A DNA stretch of 64,000 nucleotides from Kitasatospora aureofaciens (lineage in GTDB: Bacteria; Actinomycetota; Actinomycetes; Streptomycetales; Streptomycetaceae). The notes under the pieces are model-generated. The model did no database searches and had not been told where the DNA came from. It worked only from the letters and a program-made list of their open reading frames with translations. The translations under genes were made by a program, and so were the position numbers. Positions 32,623 to 41,923 of this stretch are shown in pieces (within the stretch, counting starts at the first letter, position 1; each line of letters starts with the position of its first letter). The stretch spans positions 62,001 to 126,000 of the forward strand of contig NZ_JPRF03000024.1 in NCBI RefSeq assembly GCF_001188955.3, written 5' to 3'.

Positions 32623-33558
32623 ATGAACTCGACCCCTGTCCCTGGCGGTGGCCCCCTTCCGGTGGGTGTCATCGGGCTCGGTGACATCGCGCAGAAGGCG
32701 TACCTGCCGGTCCTGGGCGGATTGCCGGGCCTGGATGTGCGGTTGATGACCCGGGACGGGGCGAAGCTGGACCGGCTGGGGGAGACGTACCGGGTCGAGG
32801 ACGGGAAGCGGTTCACCGACCTCGGCGAGCTGATCGACAGCGGCATCCGCGCCGCCTTCGTGCACGCGGTCACCGACCAGCACGTGCCGATCGTCGAGCG
32901 GCTGCTCCGCGCCGGGGTGGACGTGTACGTGGACAAGCCGCTGGACCACACCCTGGACGGCTCGCGCAAGCTGGTCGACCTCGCCGACCGCACCGGCCGC
33001 TCGCTGATGGTCGGGTTCAACCGGCGCCACGCGCCCGGCTACGCGCAGGCGCTGGAGCGCCCGCGCGACCTGATCGTGCTGCAGAAGAACCGCGAGGGCC
33101 TGGCCGAGGCCGCCCGGACCCTGGTCTTCGACGACTTCATCCACGTCGTGGACACCCTGCGGTTCCTGGTGCCCGGCGAGGTCGAGCACGTGGACGTCCG
33201 GGCCCGCAAGGACCGGGACGGCCTGGTGGAGCACGTGGTGCTCACGCTCGGCGGGGAGGGGTTCACCGCGCTGGGGATCATGAACCGGGTCTCCGGTTCC
33301 ACCGAGGAGGTGCTGGAGGTCTCCGGCGGCGACTCCAAGCGCGAGGTGCGCAACCTGGCCGAGGTGATCGACCATCGCGGCCAGCCCACCGTGCGCCGGC
33401 GCGGTGACTGGGTGTCGGTGGCCCGCCAGCGCGGGATCGAGCAGTGTGTCCTGGCCTTCCTGGACGCCGTGCGGGCCGGGAAGACGCTGGACGCCCACGA
33501 CGCGCTGCGCACCCACGAGCTGTGCGAGCTGATCGTGGAGCGCATCGAGGCGGTCTGA
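32623..33558 (+). CDS. Gfo/Idh/MocA-family oxidoreductase
   Basis: The protein has 311 residues; ATG at 32623. The N-terminal Rossmann loop is VGVIGLGDIAQKAYLPVL near residue 14, and the family motif region is VYVDKPLDHTLDGSRKLVDL (EKP-like, with KPL). The C-terminal domain is VFDDFIHVVDTLRFLVPGEV and a beta-sheet region. Such enzymes oxidise or reduce sugars or cyclic polyols using NAD(P). The substrate cannot be read from sequence. It follows the SsuD remnant by 67 bases, so it was probably not part of that operon. A long palindromic terminator follows. Confidence 0.82.
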   Translation: MNSTPVPGGGPLPVGVIGLGDIAQKAYLPVLGGLPGLDVRLMTRDGAKLDRLGETYRVEDGKRFTDLGELIDSGIRAAFVHAVTDQHVPIVERLLRAGVDVYVDKPLDHTLDGSRKLVDLADRTGRSLMVGFNRRHAPGYAQALERPRDLIVLQKNREGLAEAARTLVFDDFIHVVDTLRFLVPGEVEHVDVRARKDRDGLVEHVVLTLGGEGFTALGIMNRVSGSTEEVLEVSGGDSKREVRNLAEVIDHRGQPTVRRRGDWVSVARQRGIEQCVLAFLDAVRAGKTLDAHDALRTHELCELIVERIEAV

Positions 33559-33628
33559 CCGGCAGGGCGGGGTGCGGCGCTTCATCGGTGTGTCACCGGC
33601 CGCTGCCATGTGGTCCGGTGACCGTTGA

Positions 33629-33652
33629 GCCGGGCCATGACCCCGGCCCGGC
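33629..33652 (+). terminator. First hairpin after the oxidoreductase gene
   Basis: GCCGGGCC-atgacccc-GGCCCGGC is a perfect 8-bp stem, followed by the stronger palindrome at 33659. Confidence 0.6.
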
Positions 33653-33658
33653 TATCCT

Positions 33659-33697
33659 GCCTCCGCTGCCGGTGATCACCGGCAGCGGAGGCCTTTT
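33659..33697 (+). terminator. 34-base perfect palindrome with T-tract
   Basis: A perfect 17+17 palindrome at 33659-33692 (center GTGATCAC) is followed by CTTTTC. It ends 19 bases before the next ATG. The structure is unusually long and resembles an intrinsic terminator. Confidence 0.8.
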
Positions 33698-33715
33698 CGT
33701 ACCACGGGGGACGGC

Positions 33716-34227
33716 ATGGAGTACCGGATCGAGCGGATCGGCCGGGAGGACTGGCAGCGGCTGCGCACCATTCGGCTGGCCCAACTCCTCGATACCCCAA
33801 TGGCGTTCGGGGAGCCCTACGAGTACGCCCGGATCCAGGGGGAGGGCAACTGGCGGGCCCGGACGGACTGGCTGAACGAGCCCGGCCGGATCGGCCTGGT
33901 CGCCGTGGACGACACCGACCAGTGGGTCGCCACCATGCTCGGCACCCCCAGCGTCAAGGCCGAGACCGTCGACCTGATCGGCGTCTGGGTCGACCCGGCG
34001 CACCGCGGCCGCGACCGCGGCGTCGCCGACGCCCTGCTGGACGCCGTCATCGCCTGGGCCCGCGACGGCGGCGCCAGGTGGATGCTGCTCGGCGTCCACG
34101 AGGCCAACCACCGCGCCGCCGCCTTCTACCGGCGGCGCGGCTTCACGTACACCGGCGGCGAGACGCCGTACGTGCTGGACGAGGGCGCCCGGATCCTGGA
34201 GATGCGCCTCCCGCTGGAGCAGGCCCG

Positions 34228-34243
<16 letters not shown>
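33716..34243 (+). CDS. GNAT family acetyltransferase
   Basis: The protein has 175 residues; ATG at 33716. The acetyl-CoA loop reads VDPAHRGRDRGVADALLDAV, the C-terminal motif is ANHRAAAFYRRRGFTYTG and the middle strand is VDLIGVWVDPAH. It is a compact single-domain GNAT of unknown substrate. Its 3' end overlaps the convergent UvrA-like gene by 16 bases. Its start is directly behind a strong terminator, so its promoter must lie in the short gap or overlap the terminator. Confidence 0.8.
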
Positions 34244-36591
<2,348 letters not shown>

Positions 36592-36673
36592 CGTGTTCTT
36601 CGCTCCCTGGCGGTGTCTGCGGTCTGCGGGCGGCGGCCTCTCCGGACGGCGGGCTGTCCGGACGGGCGGGTCG

Positions 36674-36710
36674 GGGCCCGCCCCGGCCTTCCGGCGGTCG
36701 GGGCGGGCCC
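36674..36710 (-). terminator. Hairpin between the VOC and UvrA-like genes
   Basis: GGGCCCGCCCCG pairs with CGGGGCGGGCCC (12 bp) around a 13-base loop. It lies just after the VOC stop codon at 36718 and may weaken read-through into the UvrA-like gene. Confidence 0.6.
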
Positions 36711-36717
36711 GGGCGAC

Positions 36718-37131
36718 TCAGCGCACTTCGTTGAAGCGGACCATGTTGCCCGCCGGGTCGCGGAAGGCGCAGTCGCGGATGCCGTACGGCTGCAGGGTCG
36801 GCTCCTGGACGAGTTCGGCGCCGCCGGACTTCAACCGGTCGAACACCCCGTCCAGGTCGGCGGTGGCGAGCACCAGTCGCGCGTACGTTCCCTTGGCCAT
36901 CATCTCGGTGATGGTACGCCGCTCGTCCTCGGTGATGCCCGGGTCCGCGAACGGCGGCTCCAGCACCAGCGAGACGCCGGGCTGGTCCGCGGGGCCGACA
37001 GTGATCCACCGCATCGGGCCGCCGCCGACGTCCTGGCGGACCTCGAAGCCGAGCAGGTCCCGGTAGAAGGCCAGGGAGGCCTCGGGGTCGGTGTGCGGGA
37101 GGAAGGTCCAGTGAATGGTGATGTCGTTCAT
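36718..37131 (-). CDS. VOC/glyoxalase-fold protein
   Basis: The protein has 137 residues; ATG at 37131. The N-terminal half (LPHTDPEASLAFYRDLLGFEV) and C-terminal half (IRDCAFRDPAGNMVRFNEV) each show the beta-alpha-beta-beta-beta VOC repeat. His in the first strand and Glu near the C-terminus are plausible metal ligands. Such proteins include glyoxalases, dioxygenases and antibiotic-binding resistance proteins. The head-to-tail arrangement with a DrrC-like protein makes drug sequestration or repair conceivable. Confidence 0.8.
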   Translation of the reverse strand: MNDITIHWTFLPHTDPEASLAFYRDLLGFEVRQDVGGGPMRWITVGPADQPGVSLVLEPPFADPGITEDERRTITEMMAKGTYARLVLATADLDGVFDRLKSGGAELVQEPTLQPYGIRDCAFRDPAGNMVRFNEVR

Positions 37132-37228
37132 GACCGCAACGCTAGGCGCGGCCCCCGGGAGGGCGCTTCTCGAATCCTGACCGGTTCCCTCTCCGTCCCT
37201 CTCGGTCCCCGCCGGGCACCCGCACGAG

Positions 37229-37262
37229 GGCGCTCGCCCGACCCCCCGATCGGGCGAGCGCC
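37229..37262 (-). terminator. Terminator after the methyltransferase gene
   Basis: GGCGCTCGCCCGA pairs with TCGGGCGAGCGCC (13 bp). It lies just beyond the stop at 37277 on the minus strand. Confidence 0.7.
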
Positions 37263-37276
37263 GGTCCCACTGCTGC

Positions 37277-38020
37277 TCAGGCGCGGCAGCGCAGCAGCTC
37301 CAGCGGCGGGTGGGCGAGCGCGTCCGCCCAGAAGTCCTCGCCGAACTCGCGCAGGCCCTCCTCGGAGATCCGCAGCGGCACCCACTCCAGGTCGTGGAAC
37401 CCGGCCGCCCGCAGGGACTGCTCGTAGACCTCGCGGCGCGGACAGGTGGCGACGATGCTGATCGGCTGGGGGTCGAGCAGCGCGGTGACCCGCACCCGCG
37501 GACCAGCCCCGGCCTCCTCGCCGGTCGGCTCGCAGCGGAACCCGTACTGCTCCAGGGACGCGCAGTCGAAGCGGTAGTCGGGGTTCTGGGCGAACACGAA
37601 GAAGTCCCCGCCCGGCACCAGACTGCGGTGGACGTTGCGGCACATCCGCTCCAGCGCCGCCACGTCCTCGGCGTAGTTGAGGCACTGCACCGCCAGTGCG
37701 GAGTCGAACTGCAGCTCCAGCGGCCGCAGTTCGGCGACGTCGCCGACCTCGTAGCGGATGCCGAGCGGGTCGCGCTCCTCCAACGCCCGTGCCGCGGCGA
37801 TCATCTCGGTGGAGATGTCGATCCCGAGCACCTCGGCGGCGCCGCGCCGCCGGAGCTCCCGGCTGTAGAAACCGGTGCCGCACGCGAGGTCGAGGACGGT
37901 CTTGCCGCGCACGTCCCCGACCAGCGCCAGGACGCTCGGAACCTCCCCGTACCGCACCAACGGCAGGGCCTTGAAGCCCTCGAACGCCTCGCCGATCCGG
38001 TCGTACTGGTGCACGCTCAT
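37277..38020 (-). CDS. Class I SAM-dependent methyltransferase
   Basis: The protein has 247 residues; ATG at 38020 after GGGGAGGAC. The SAM motif is VLDLACGTGFYSRELRRRG near residue 45, followed by VLGIDISTEMIAAA, the acidic GDVAELRPL region and LVPGGDFFVFAQNP. This is a UbiE-like or toxoflavin-type small-molecule methyltransferase fold. The C-terminal part (LEQYGFRCEPTGEE, EVYEQSLRAAGFHDLEWVP) is also intact. The partner and substrate are unknown. A 215-base gap with no gene separates it from the next gene upstream. Confidence 0.82.
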   Translation of the reverse strand: MSVHQYDRIGEAFEGFKALPLVRYGEVPSVLALVGDVRGKTVLDLACGTGFYSRELRRRGAAEVLGIDISTEMIAAARALEERDPLGIRYEVGDVAELRPLELQFDSALAVQCLNYAEDVAALERMCRNVHRSLVPGGDFFVFAQNPDYRFDCASLEQYGFRCEPTGEEAGAGPRVRVTALLDPQPISIVATCPRREVYEQSLRAAGFHDLEWVPLRISEEGLREFGEDFWADALAHPPLELLRCRA

Positions 38021-38235
38021 CGCGCCGTCCTCCCCTGTGATCGGCCCTGTGCGGCCGTCTGCTGCGGCCACGGCCCGGGACGCGCCGTGGCCTCCGCCGG
38101 GAAGTCTTCCGCAGGCCGACGGGGCGGGCGTACTGGCAGAAGCCACGAATCAGCGGCGGCGGGCGAGGTGCGCCGTGATGTCGGCGTCCAGTTCGCTCGT
38201 AGGCCTCCGCGACCGTCCCGAAACTCAGGGCGCGT

Positions 38236-38739
38236 TCAGGCACCCCGGACACCCGGCAGCGCCAGCCAGTCCTGCCAGCTGATCTCCCGCCCCAGGAAGC
38301 GCGGTCGCCGGAACGGCCAGTCGGCGGCGATCCACTGGGGCACCAGGGCGTCCAGCGCCTGCTCCACCTCGCTGCCGACCAGCTCGTCCACCACCCACCA
38401 GGAGATCTCCGCGTCGGCGCCGGCCCGCTCCGGCGGGTCGATGTACACGCACCCGCGCACCGCCGTCTCGGCCCGGTCCAACAGCACGTAGTTGAACGAC
38501 TCGTGCGCGGCGATCTCCCGCTCGTGCCGCGCCAGGTCAACCCGGTTCGCCTCCGCCGTCATCGTCTCCGACGGCCACCCCCAGGCGGGTCCGAAGATGC
38601 CGAACAACCGCTCCCGCGACCCCATCACGGCCGGGTAGTCCATCGGCGCGTCCGACTCCCGGATCGGCCGCAGATGGTGGGCCCCGCCGGGCAGCGGGAC
38701 GCGGACGGGGTGGACGAAGTCAGCAGGAAGCCAGGTCAT
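38236..38739 (-). CDS. GNAT-like acetyltransferase
   Basis: The protein has 167 residues; ATG at 38739 (MTWLPADFVHPVRVPLPGG) is chosen, as the upstream in-frame ATG has no support. It has HHLRPIRESDAPMDYPAVM and ESFNYVLLDRAETAVRGCVYIDPPE, then ADAEISWWVVDELVGSEVEQ near the acetyl-CoA region. The usual Gln/Arg-x-x-Gly-x-Gly loop is not obvious, so activity is uncertain. It most resembles the divergent GNAT group DUF4081-like proteins, but the assignment is tentative. Confidence 0.55.
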   Translation of the reverse strand: MTWLPADFVHPVRVPLPGGAHHLRPIRESDAPMDYPAVMGSRERLFGIFGPAWGWPSETMTAEANRVDLARHEREIAAHESFNYVLLDRAETAVRGCVYIDPPERAGADAEISWWVVDELVGSEVEQALDALVPQWIAADWPFRRPRFLGREISWQDWLALPGVRGA

Positions 38740-38832
38740 GCCGCCGAGGCTATCCAGCGGCGGGCAGTCGGCGCACGGAATATCGCCCCGCCCTCCCGCG
38801 GGACGCAACGCCCTGCTCCGACCGGAGACATC

Positions 38833-38848
38833 AACGCCCTTGGGCGTT
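38833..38848. promoter_or_regulatory. Perfect 7-2-7 palindrome in a divergent gap
   Basis: AACGCCC-tt-GGGCGTT lies between the GNAT-like gene (minus) and the small membrane protein gene (plus), 65 bases from the latter's start. It may be an operator or a small hairpin. Confidence 0.4.
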
Positions 38849-38897
38849 AAGTTGAGTTGGTCTCACGGTGACCGGCGACGGGAGAGGGGCGGGACGC

Positions 38898-39068
38898 GTG
38901 GCGGAGCATCGACCGGATGACAACAGGCCACCGATGGGCGACCGGATCGTGTTCGTGATCCTGACCCTGCTGTTGGTGCCTTTCATCCTGTTCTTCCTGT
39001 GCGCCTGGATATTCGGCACGGGCCCCTGGGGAAGCGGCGGCCCCCCTCCCGGCCCCGGCCACATCTGA
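38898..39068 (+). CDS. Small single-pass membrane protein
   Basis: The protein has 56 residues from GTG 38898, behind GGAGAGGGGC. A GTG at 38868 would add ten residues. The N-terminus is hydrophilic (AEHRPDDNRPPMGDR). One strong membrane segment follows (IVFVILTLLLVPFILFFLCA), then a short Gly/Pro-rich tail ending PGPGHI. It could be a small envelope or stress protein. No family is recognised. Confidence 0.6.
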   Translation: MAEHRPDDNRPPMGDRIVFVILTLLLVPFILFFLCAWIFGTGPWGSGGPPPGPGHI

Positions 39069-39250
39069 GCCCGCGACCGCGCCCTTGCGCCGACGCGGTG
39101 GCCGAGGTCGGCCAGGACGTCCCCCGATCGAGCACACGTCCTGGCCTTCCTCGGCCCCCGCACCCCCGGCCCCGCACCCCCGGGCGCCTCGCACCCCCGG
39201 CGCCTCGTCCCCCGTGGCGTCGCGCCGGTCGTGAGGGACCGCGCGGGCGA

Positions 39251-39640
39251 TCAGCCCCAGTAGGCCGCGACCTGGAGCGGGCGCTTGCCGTTGTGGGTGC
39301 TGAGGTGGGCGTAGTACGCCCAGCGGGTGTTCAGGTGCTTGGTGGTGACGGAGTACCAGTGGCCGTCGCACGGCACGTGGTCGGCCTGGCTGACGCCGAT
39401 GCCGACGCCGGCCTTACGGATCTCCACCTTGTACGAGCCGCCGCCGGAGCACCACACGTCGAACCGCACACTGCTTCCGCCCGGTCCGAGGCCGATGTTC
39501 TTGGTGGACCAGCCGGTGGTCGGGGTGTGGGTGTCGAACCAGGCGTAGTGCCACGATGCGGCCGACGCCGGGCTGGTGCCCAGCGCGAGCCCCAGCACCG
39601 CCGTCCCGCCGAGAACCGTCGCCGCGAGCTTCTTCCTCAT
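39251..39640 (-). CDS. Small secreted protein
   Basis: The protein has 129 residues; ATG at 39640 after GGAGGAAG. A classical signal peptide (MRKKLAATVLGGTAVLGLAL...ASA) is cut near residue 27. The mature part is about 100 residues, rich in Gly, Ser, Trp and Tyr (WHYAWFDTHTPTTGWSTKN, WYSVTTKHLNTRWAYYAHL). Two Cys (DVWCSGGGS, HVPCDGHW) may pair. It looks like a beta-sandwich secreted by many streptomycetes. The divergent two-component system with shared operator-like repeats may regulate it. Confidence 0.75.
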   Translation of the reverse strand: MRKKLAATVLGGTAVLGLALGTSPASAASWHYAWFDTHTPTTGWSTKNIGLGPGGSSVRFDVWCSGGGSYKVEIRKAGVGIGVSQADHVPCDGHWYSVTTKHLNTRWAYYAHLSTHNGKRPLQVAAYWG

Positions 39641-39710
39641 GCTTCCTCCCGTTGCCACCGCGGGGTCGCGGTGGATGGGAAGAGCGTGGCAGTTCGGGCC
39701 CCGACGCGGC

Positions 39711-39727
39711 GTCAACTCCAGGGTCGA
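39711..39727. promoter_or_regulatory. First GTCAACYCCAGGG element
   Basis: GTCAACTCCAGGGTCGA is an imperfect inverted repeat close to the consensus TCAACCCNNGGGTTGA. It sits 71 bases from the secreted protein's ATG. Confidence 0.45.
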
Positions 39728-39778
39728 ACGGCCGGGTAAACCCCTGCGGTAGCGGCTGCCGCTCCGGGGCCCGGTGCG

Positions 39779-39795
39779 GTCAACCCCAGGGCTGA
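39779..39795. promoter_or_regulatory. Second GTCAACYCCAGGG element
   Basis: GTCAACCCCAGGGCTGA lies 68 bases from the first element. It ends 34 bases before the kinase ATG and overlaps the region where a -35 box would be for the TACCCT -10 at 39818. Confidence 0.5.
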
Positions 39796-39829
39796 CGACA
39801 CCGGCCGCAGCCGTCCGTACCCTGCCGGG

Positions 39830-41023
39830 ATGCGGTTGATCGGTCGGAGGCTGCGGGTGGATCCGGTGCAGGCGGACACCGCGCTCGCCGTCGTGCTCAC
39901 GGTGGTGACCATCGTGTACGGGCTGCAGTCCTACCAGGCCCGCTACCGGGCGGAGGGCTGGCGGCCGTTCGACCTGGCGGCGGCCGGGCTGTGCGTCCTG
40001 GTGGCACTGCCGCTGGCGGTGCGCCGGCGGCACCCGTGGCCCGTACTGGTCCTGTCCGTCACCGGTCTGCTGGTGTACACCGGGGCCGGGTTCCAGCCCT
40101 CGGTGAACGTGTGGCCGCCGCTGCTCGCGGGCTACACCGTCATCGCCCGCCAGCCGCCGCGCGAGGCGGTCGCGGCCGGGACGCTGACCGGTGGCGCCTG
40201 GATCGCCAGCGGGCTGGAGGCGCGGCTGTCGGTGGAGCTCGCGGTCGCGCAGTCCGTCATCGCGCTCGGCATCGTGGGGATCTTCGCGACCGGCACCCGG
40301 CGCCTGGCCGAGCGGAACGCCCAGCTGGCCGAGGCGACCGACCGGCTGCGGCGCGAGCAGGAACTGCGGGCGCGGCACGCCGTGGTGGAGGAGCGGGTGC
40401 GGATCGCCCGGGAACTGCACGACGTGATCGCTCACCACCTGTCGGCGCTGGCGGTGCAGGCGGGCGTCGCCGAGTACGTCTTCGCTTCCGATCCGCCGGC
40501 GGCCCGGGCCGCCCTGGCCGCGATCGGTGCGACCAGCCGCGAGGCGCTGGAGGAGATGCGCGGACTGCTCCAGGTCCTGCGCGTGTCGGGGGAGGTGCCC
40601 TGCGACCAGGAGCGGCTCTACCGTGCGGCGCCCGGTCTGGCCCAGCTCGGCGAGCTCGTGGAGCGCACCCGGGCGGCGGGCGTGCCGGTCCGGGTCGTCG
40701 TGGCGGGCTCCGCGCGGATGCTGGCCCCCGGCGTGGACCTGTGCGCGTTCCGGGTCGTCCAGGAGGCGCTGACCAACGTGATCAAGCATGCCGGGCGGCC
40801 CGCCACCGCGACCGTCGACCTGTGCTACCGGCCGGACCGACTCGAAGGCCGGATCACCGACGACGGGCCCGGGAACGGCCGGGCGGTGCCGGGCAGCGGA
40901 CTCGGTTTGATCGGGATCCGTGAACGCGTCAGACTCTACGGCGGGTCCGTGCACACCGGCCCCCGCCCGGACGGCGGGTTCGAGGTCGCGTTCACGCTGC
41001 CGGTCACCTCGACCGATCCGTGA
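39830..41023 (+). CDS. NarL-type sensor histidine kinase
   Basis: The protein has 397 residues; ATG at 39830 lies six bases after the -10-like TACCCT, so it is likely leaderless. Four to five membrane segments occupy residues 17-160 (AVVLTVVTIVYGLQSYQ, LCVLVALPLAVRRR, WPVLVLSVTGLLVYTGAG, IALGIVGIFATGTRR). The HisKA_3 phosphoacceptor is His197 in RIARELHDVIAHHLSALAVQ. The ATP-binding boxes are DDGPGNGR and GSGLGLIGIRERV. It pairs with the LuxR/NarL response regulator that starts 44 bases downstream. Confidence 0.9.
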   Translation: MRLIGRRLRVDPVQADTALAVVLTVVTIVYGLQSYQARYRAEGWRPFDLAAAGLCVLVALPLAVRRRHPWPVLVLSVTGLLVYTGAGFQPSVNVWPPLLAGYTVIARQPPREAVAAGTLTGGAWIASGLEARLSVELAVAQSVIALGIVGIFATGTRRLAERNAQLAEATDRLRREQELRARHAVVEERVRIARELHDVIAHHLSALAVQAGVAEYVFASDPPAARAALAAIGATSREALEEMRGLLQVLRVSGEVPCDQERLYRAAPGLAQLGELVERTRAAGVPVRVVVAGSARMLAPGVDLCAFRVVQEALTNVIKHAGRPATATVDLCYRPDRLEGRITDDGPGNGRAVPGSGLGLIGIRERVRLYGGSVHTGPRPDGGFEVAFTLPVTSTDP

Positions 41024-41066
41024 CGTCGTGCACCGGTCGAGGCACGGGGACGAGGGGGCGGCGACG

Positions 41067-41750
41067 GTGACATCGGTACTGATCGTGGACGACCAGGTGC
41101 TCATCCGGGCGGGAATCGCCGCCCTGGTCCGGGCCACCGACGGCCTGGAGGTGGCCGGGGAGGCCGCCACCGGCGAGGAGGCCGTCGACCTGGCCGCCGG
41201 CTGCGCCCCCGACGTCGTCCTGATGGACATCCGGCTGCCCGGCATGAGCGGCATCGCCGCCCTGGAACGGATCCTCGCCGCCGCACCGCCGCCGAAGCCC
41301 AGGGTCGCCATGCTGACCGTCTACGACCTGGACCAGTACGTCTACGCGGCGCTGCGCGCCGGGGCCAGCGGGTTCCTGCTCAAGGACACGCCGCCCGAGC
41401 GGCTGCTCGCCGCGGTCAGGCAGATCGCGGACGGCGAGATGCTGTTCGCCCCGACCGTCACCCGGCGCCTGGTGGAGACGTTCGCCCGGCAGGCCGAGCC
41501 GCTCGTCGGCCGCCCGGACACGCTGCACGGGCTGACCGCGCGCGAACGGGACGTCCTCCACCTCGTCGGCCGGGGTCTGACCAACGACCAGATCGCCGAG
41601 AGCCTGGTGGTGAGCACCGCCACCGTCAAGACGCACGTGAACCGGGTGATGTCCAAACTCGCGCTCAGCAGCCGCGCCCAGGCCGTGGTCGTCGCCTACG
41701 AGAGCGGCCTGGTCACAGTCGGCGGCGACCGGCGGCCCACGGCCGACTGA
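41067..41750 (+). CDS. NarL/LuxR-family response regulator
   Basis: The protein has 227 residues; GTG at 41067 (MTSVLIVDDQVLI). The receiver has Asp8/Asp9, phosphoacceptor Asp54 (VVLMDIRLPG), Thr85 region MLTVYD and Lys107 (FLLKDTPPE). The HTH domain is LTARERDVLHLVGRGLTNDQ followed by IAESLVVSTATVKTHVNRVM. It may bind the GTCAACYCCAGGG elements upstream of the kinase gene and the secreted protein gene. Start choice: the open frame extends upstream, but this GTG fits the domain. Confidence 0.9.
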   Translation: MTSVLIVDDQVLIRAGIAALVRATDGLEVAGEAATGEEAVDLAAGCAPDVVLMDIRLPGMSGIAALERILAAAPPPKPRVAMLTVYDLDQYVYAALRAGASGFLLKDTPPERLLAAVRQIADGEMLFAPTVTRRLVETFARQAEPLVGRPDTLHGLTARERDVLHLVGRGLTNDQIAESLVVSTATVKTHVNRVMSKLALSSRAQAVVVAYESGLVTVGGDRRPTAD

Positions 41751-41827
41751 CGCCGAGGCCCGCCGTTCCGGTCCCGCGGGGGCCACGCGGGCGGTAGCGG
41801 GCGCCGCTCGGGTCGGCGCTGCGAAAC

Positions 41828-41845
41828 AAGCAGGCATGATTGCTT
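41828..41845. promoter_or_regulatory. Inverted repeat before the AtuA operon
   Basis: AAGCA-ggcatgat-TGCTT lies 79 bases before the start of the AtuA-like gene in a locally AT-rich patch. The size suits a TetR dimer. The cluster encodes a TetR regulator at 51591, which is the natural candidate. Confidence 0.45.
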
Positions 41846-41923
41846 TTTTCTTCGGCCGGTGCCACGCTGCTGCGCGGCGGCATGCGTGCGGGGTGTCGTC
41901 AACCCACCGGCAGGGGAGGCGCT

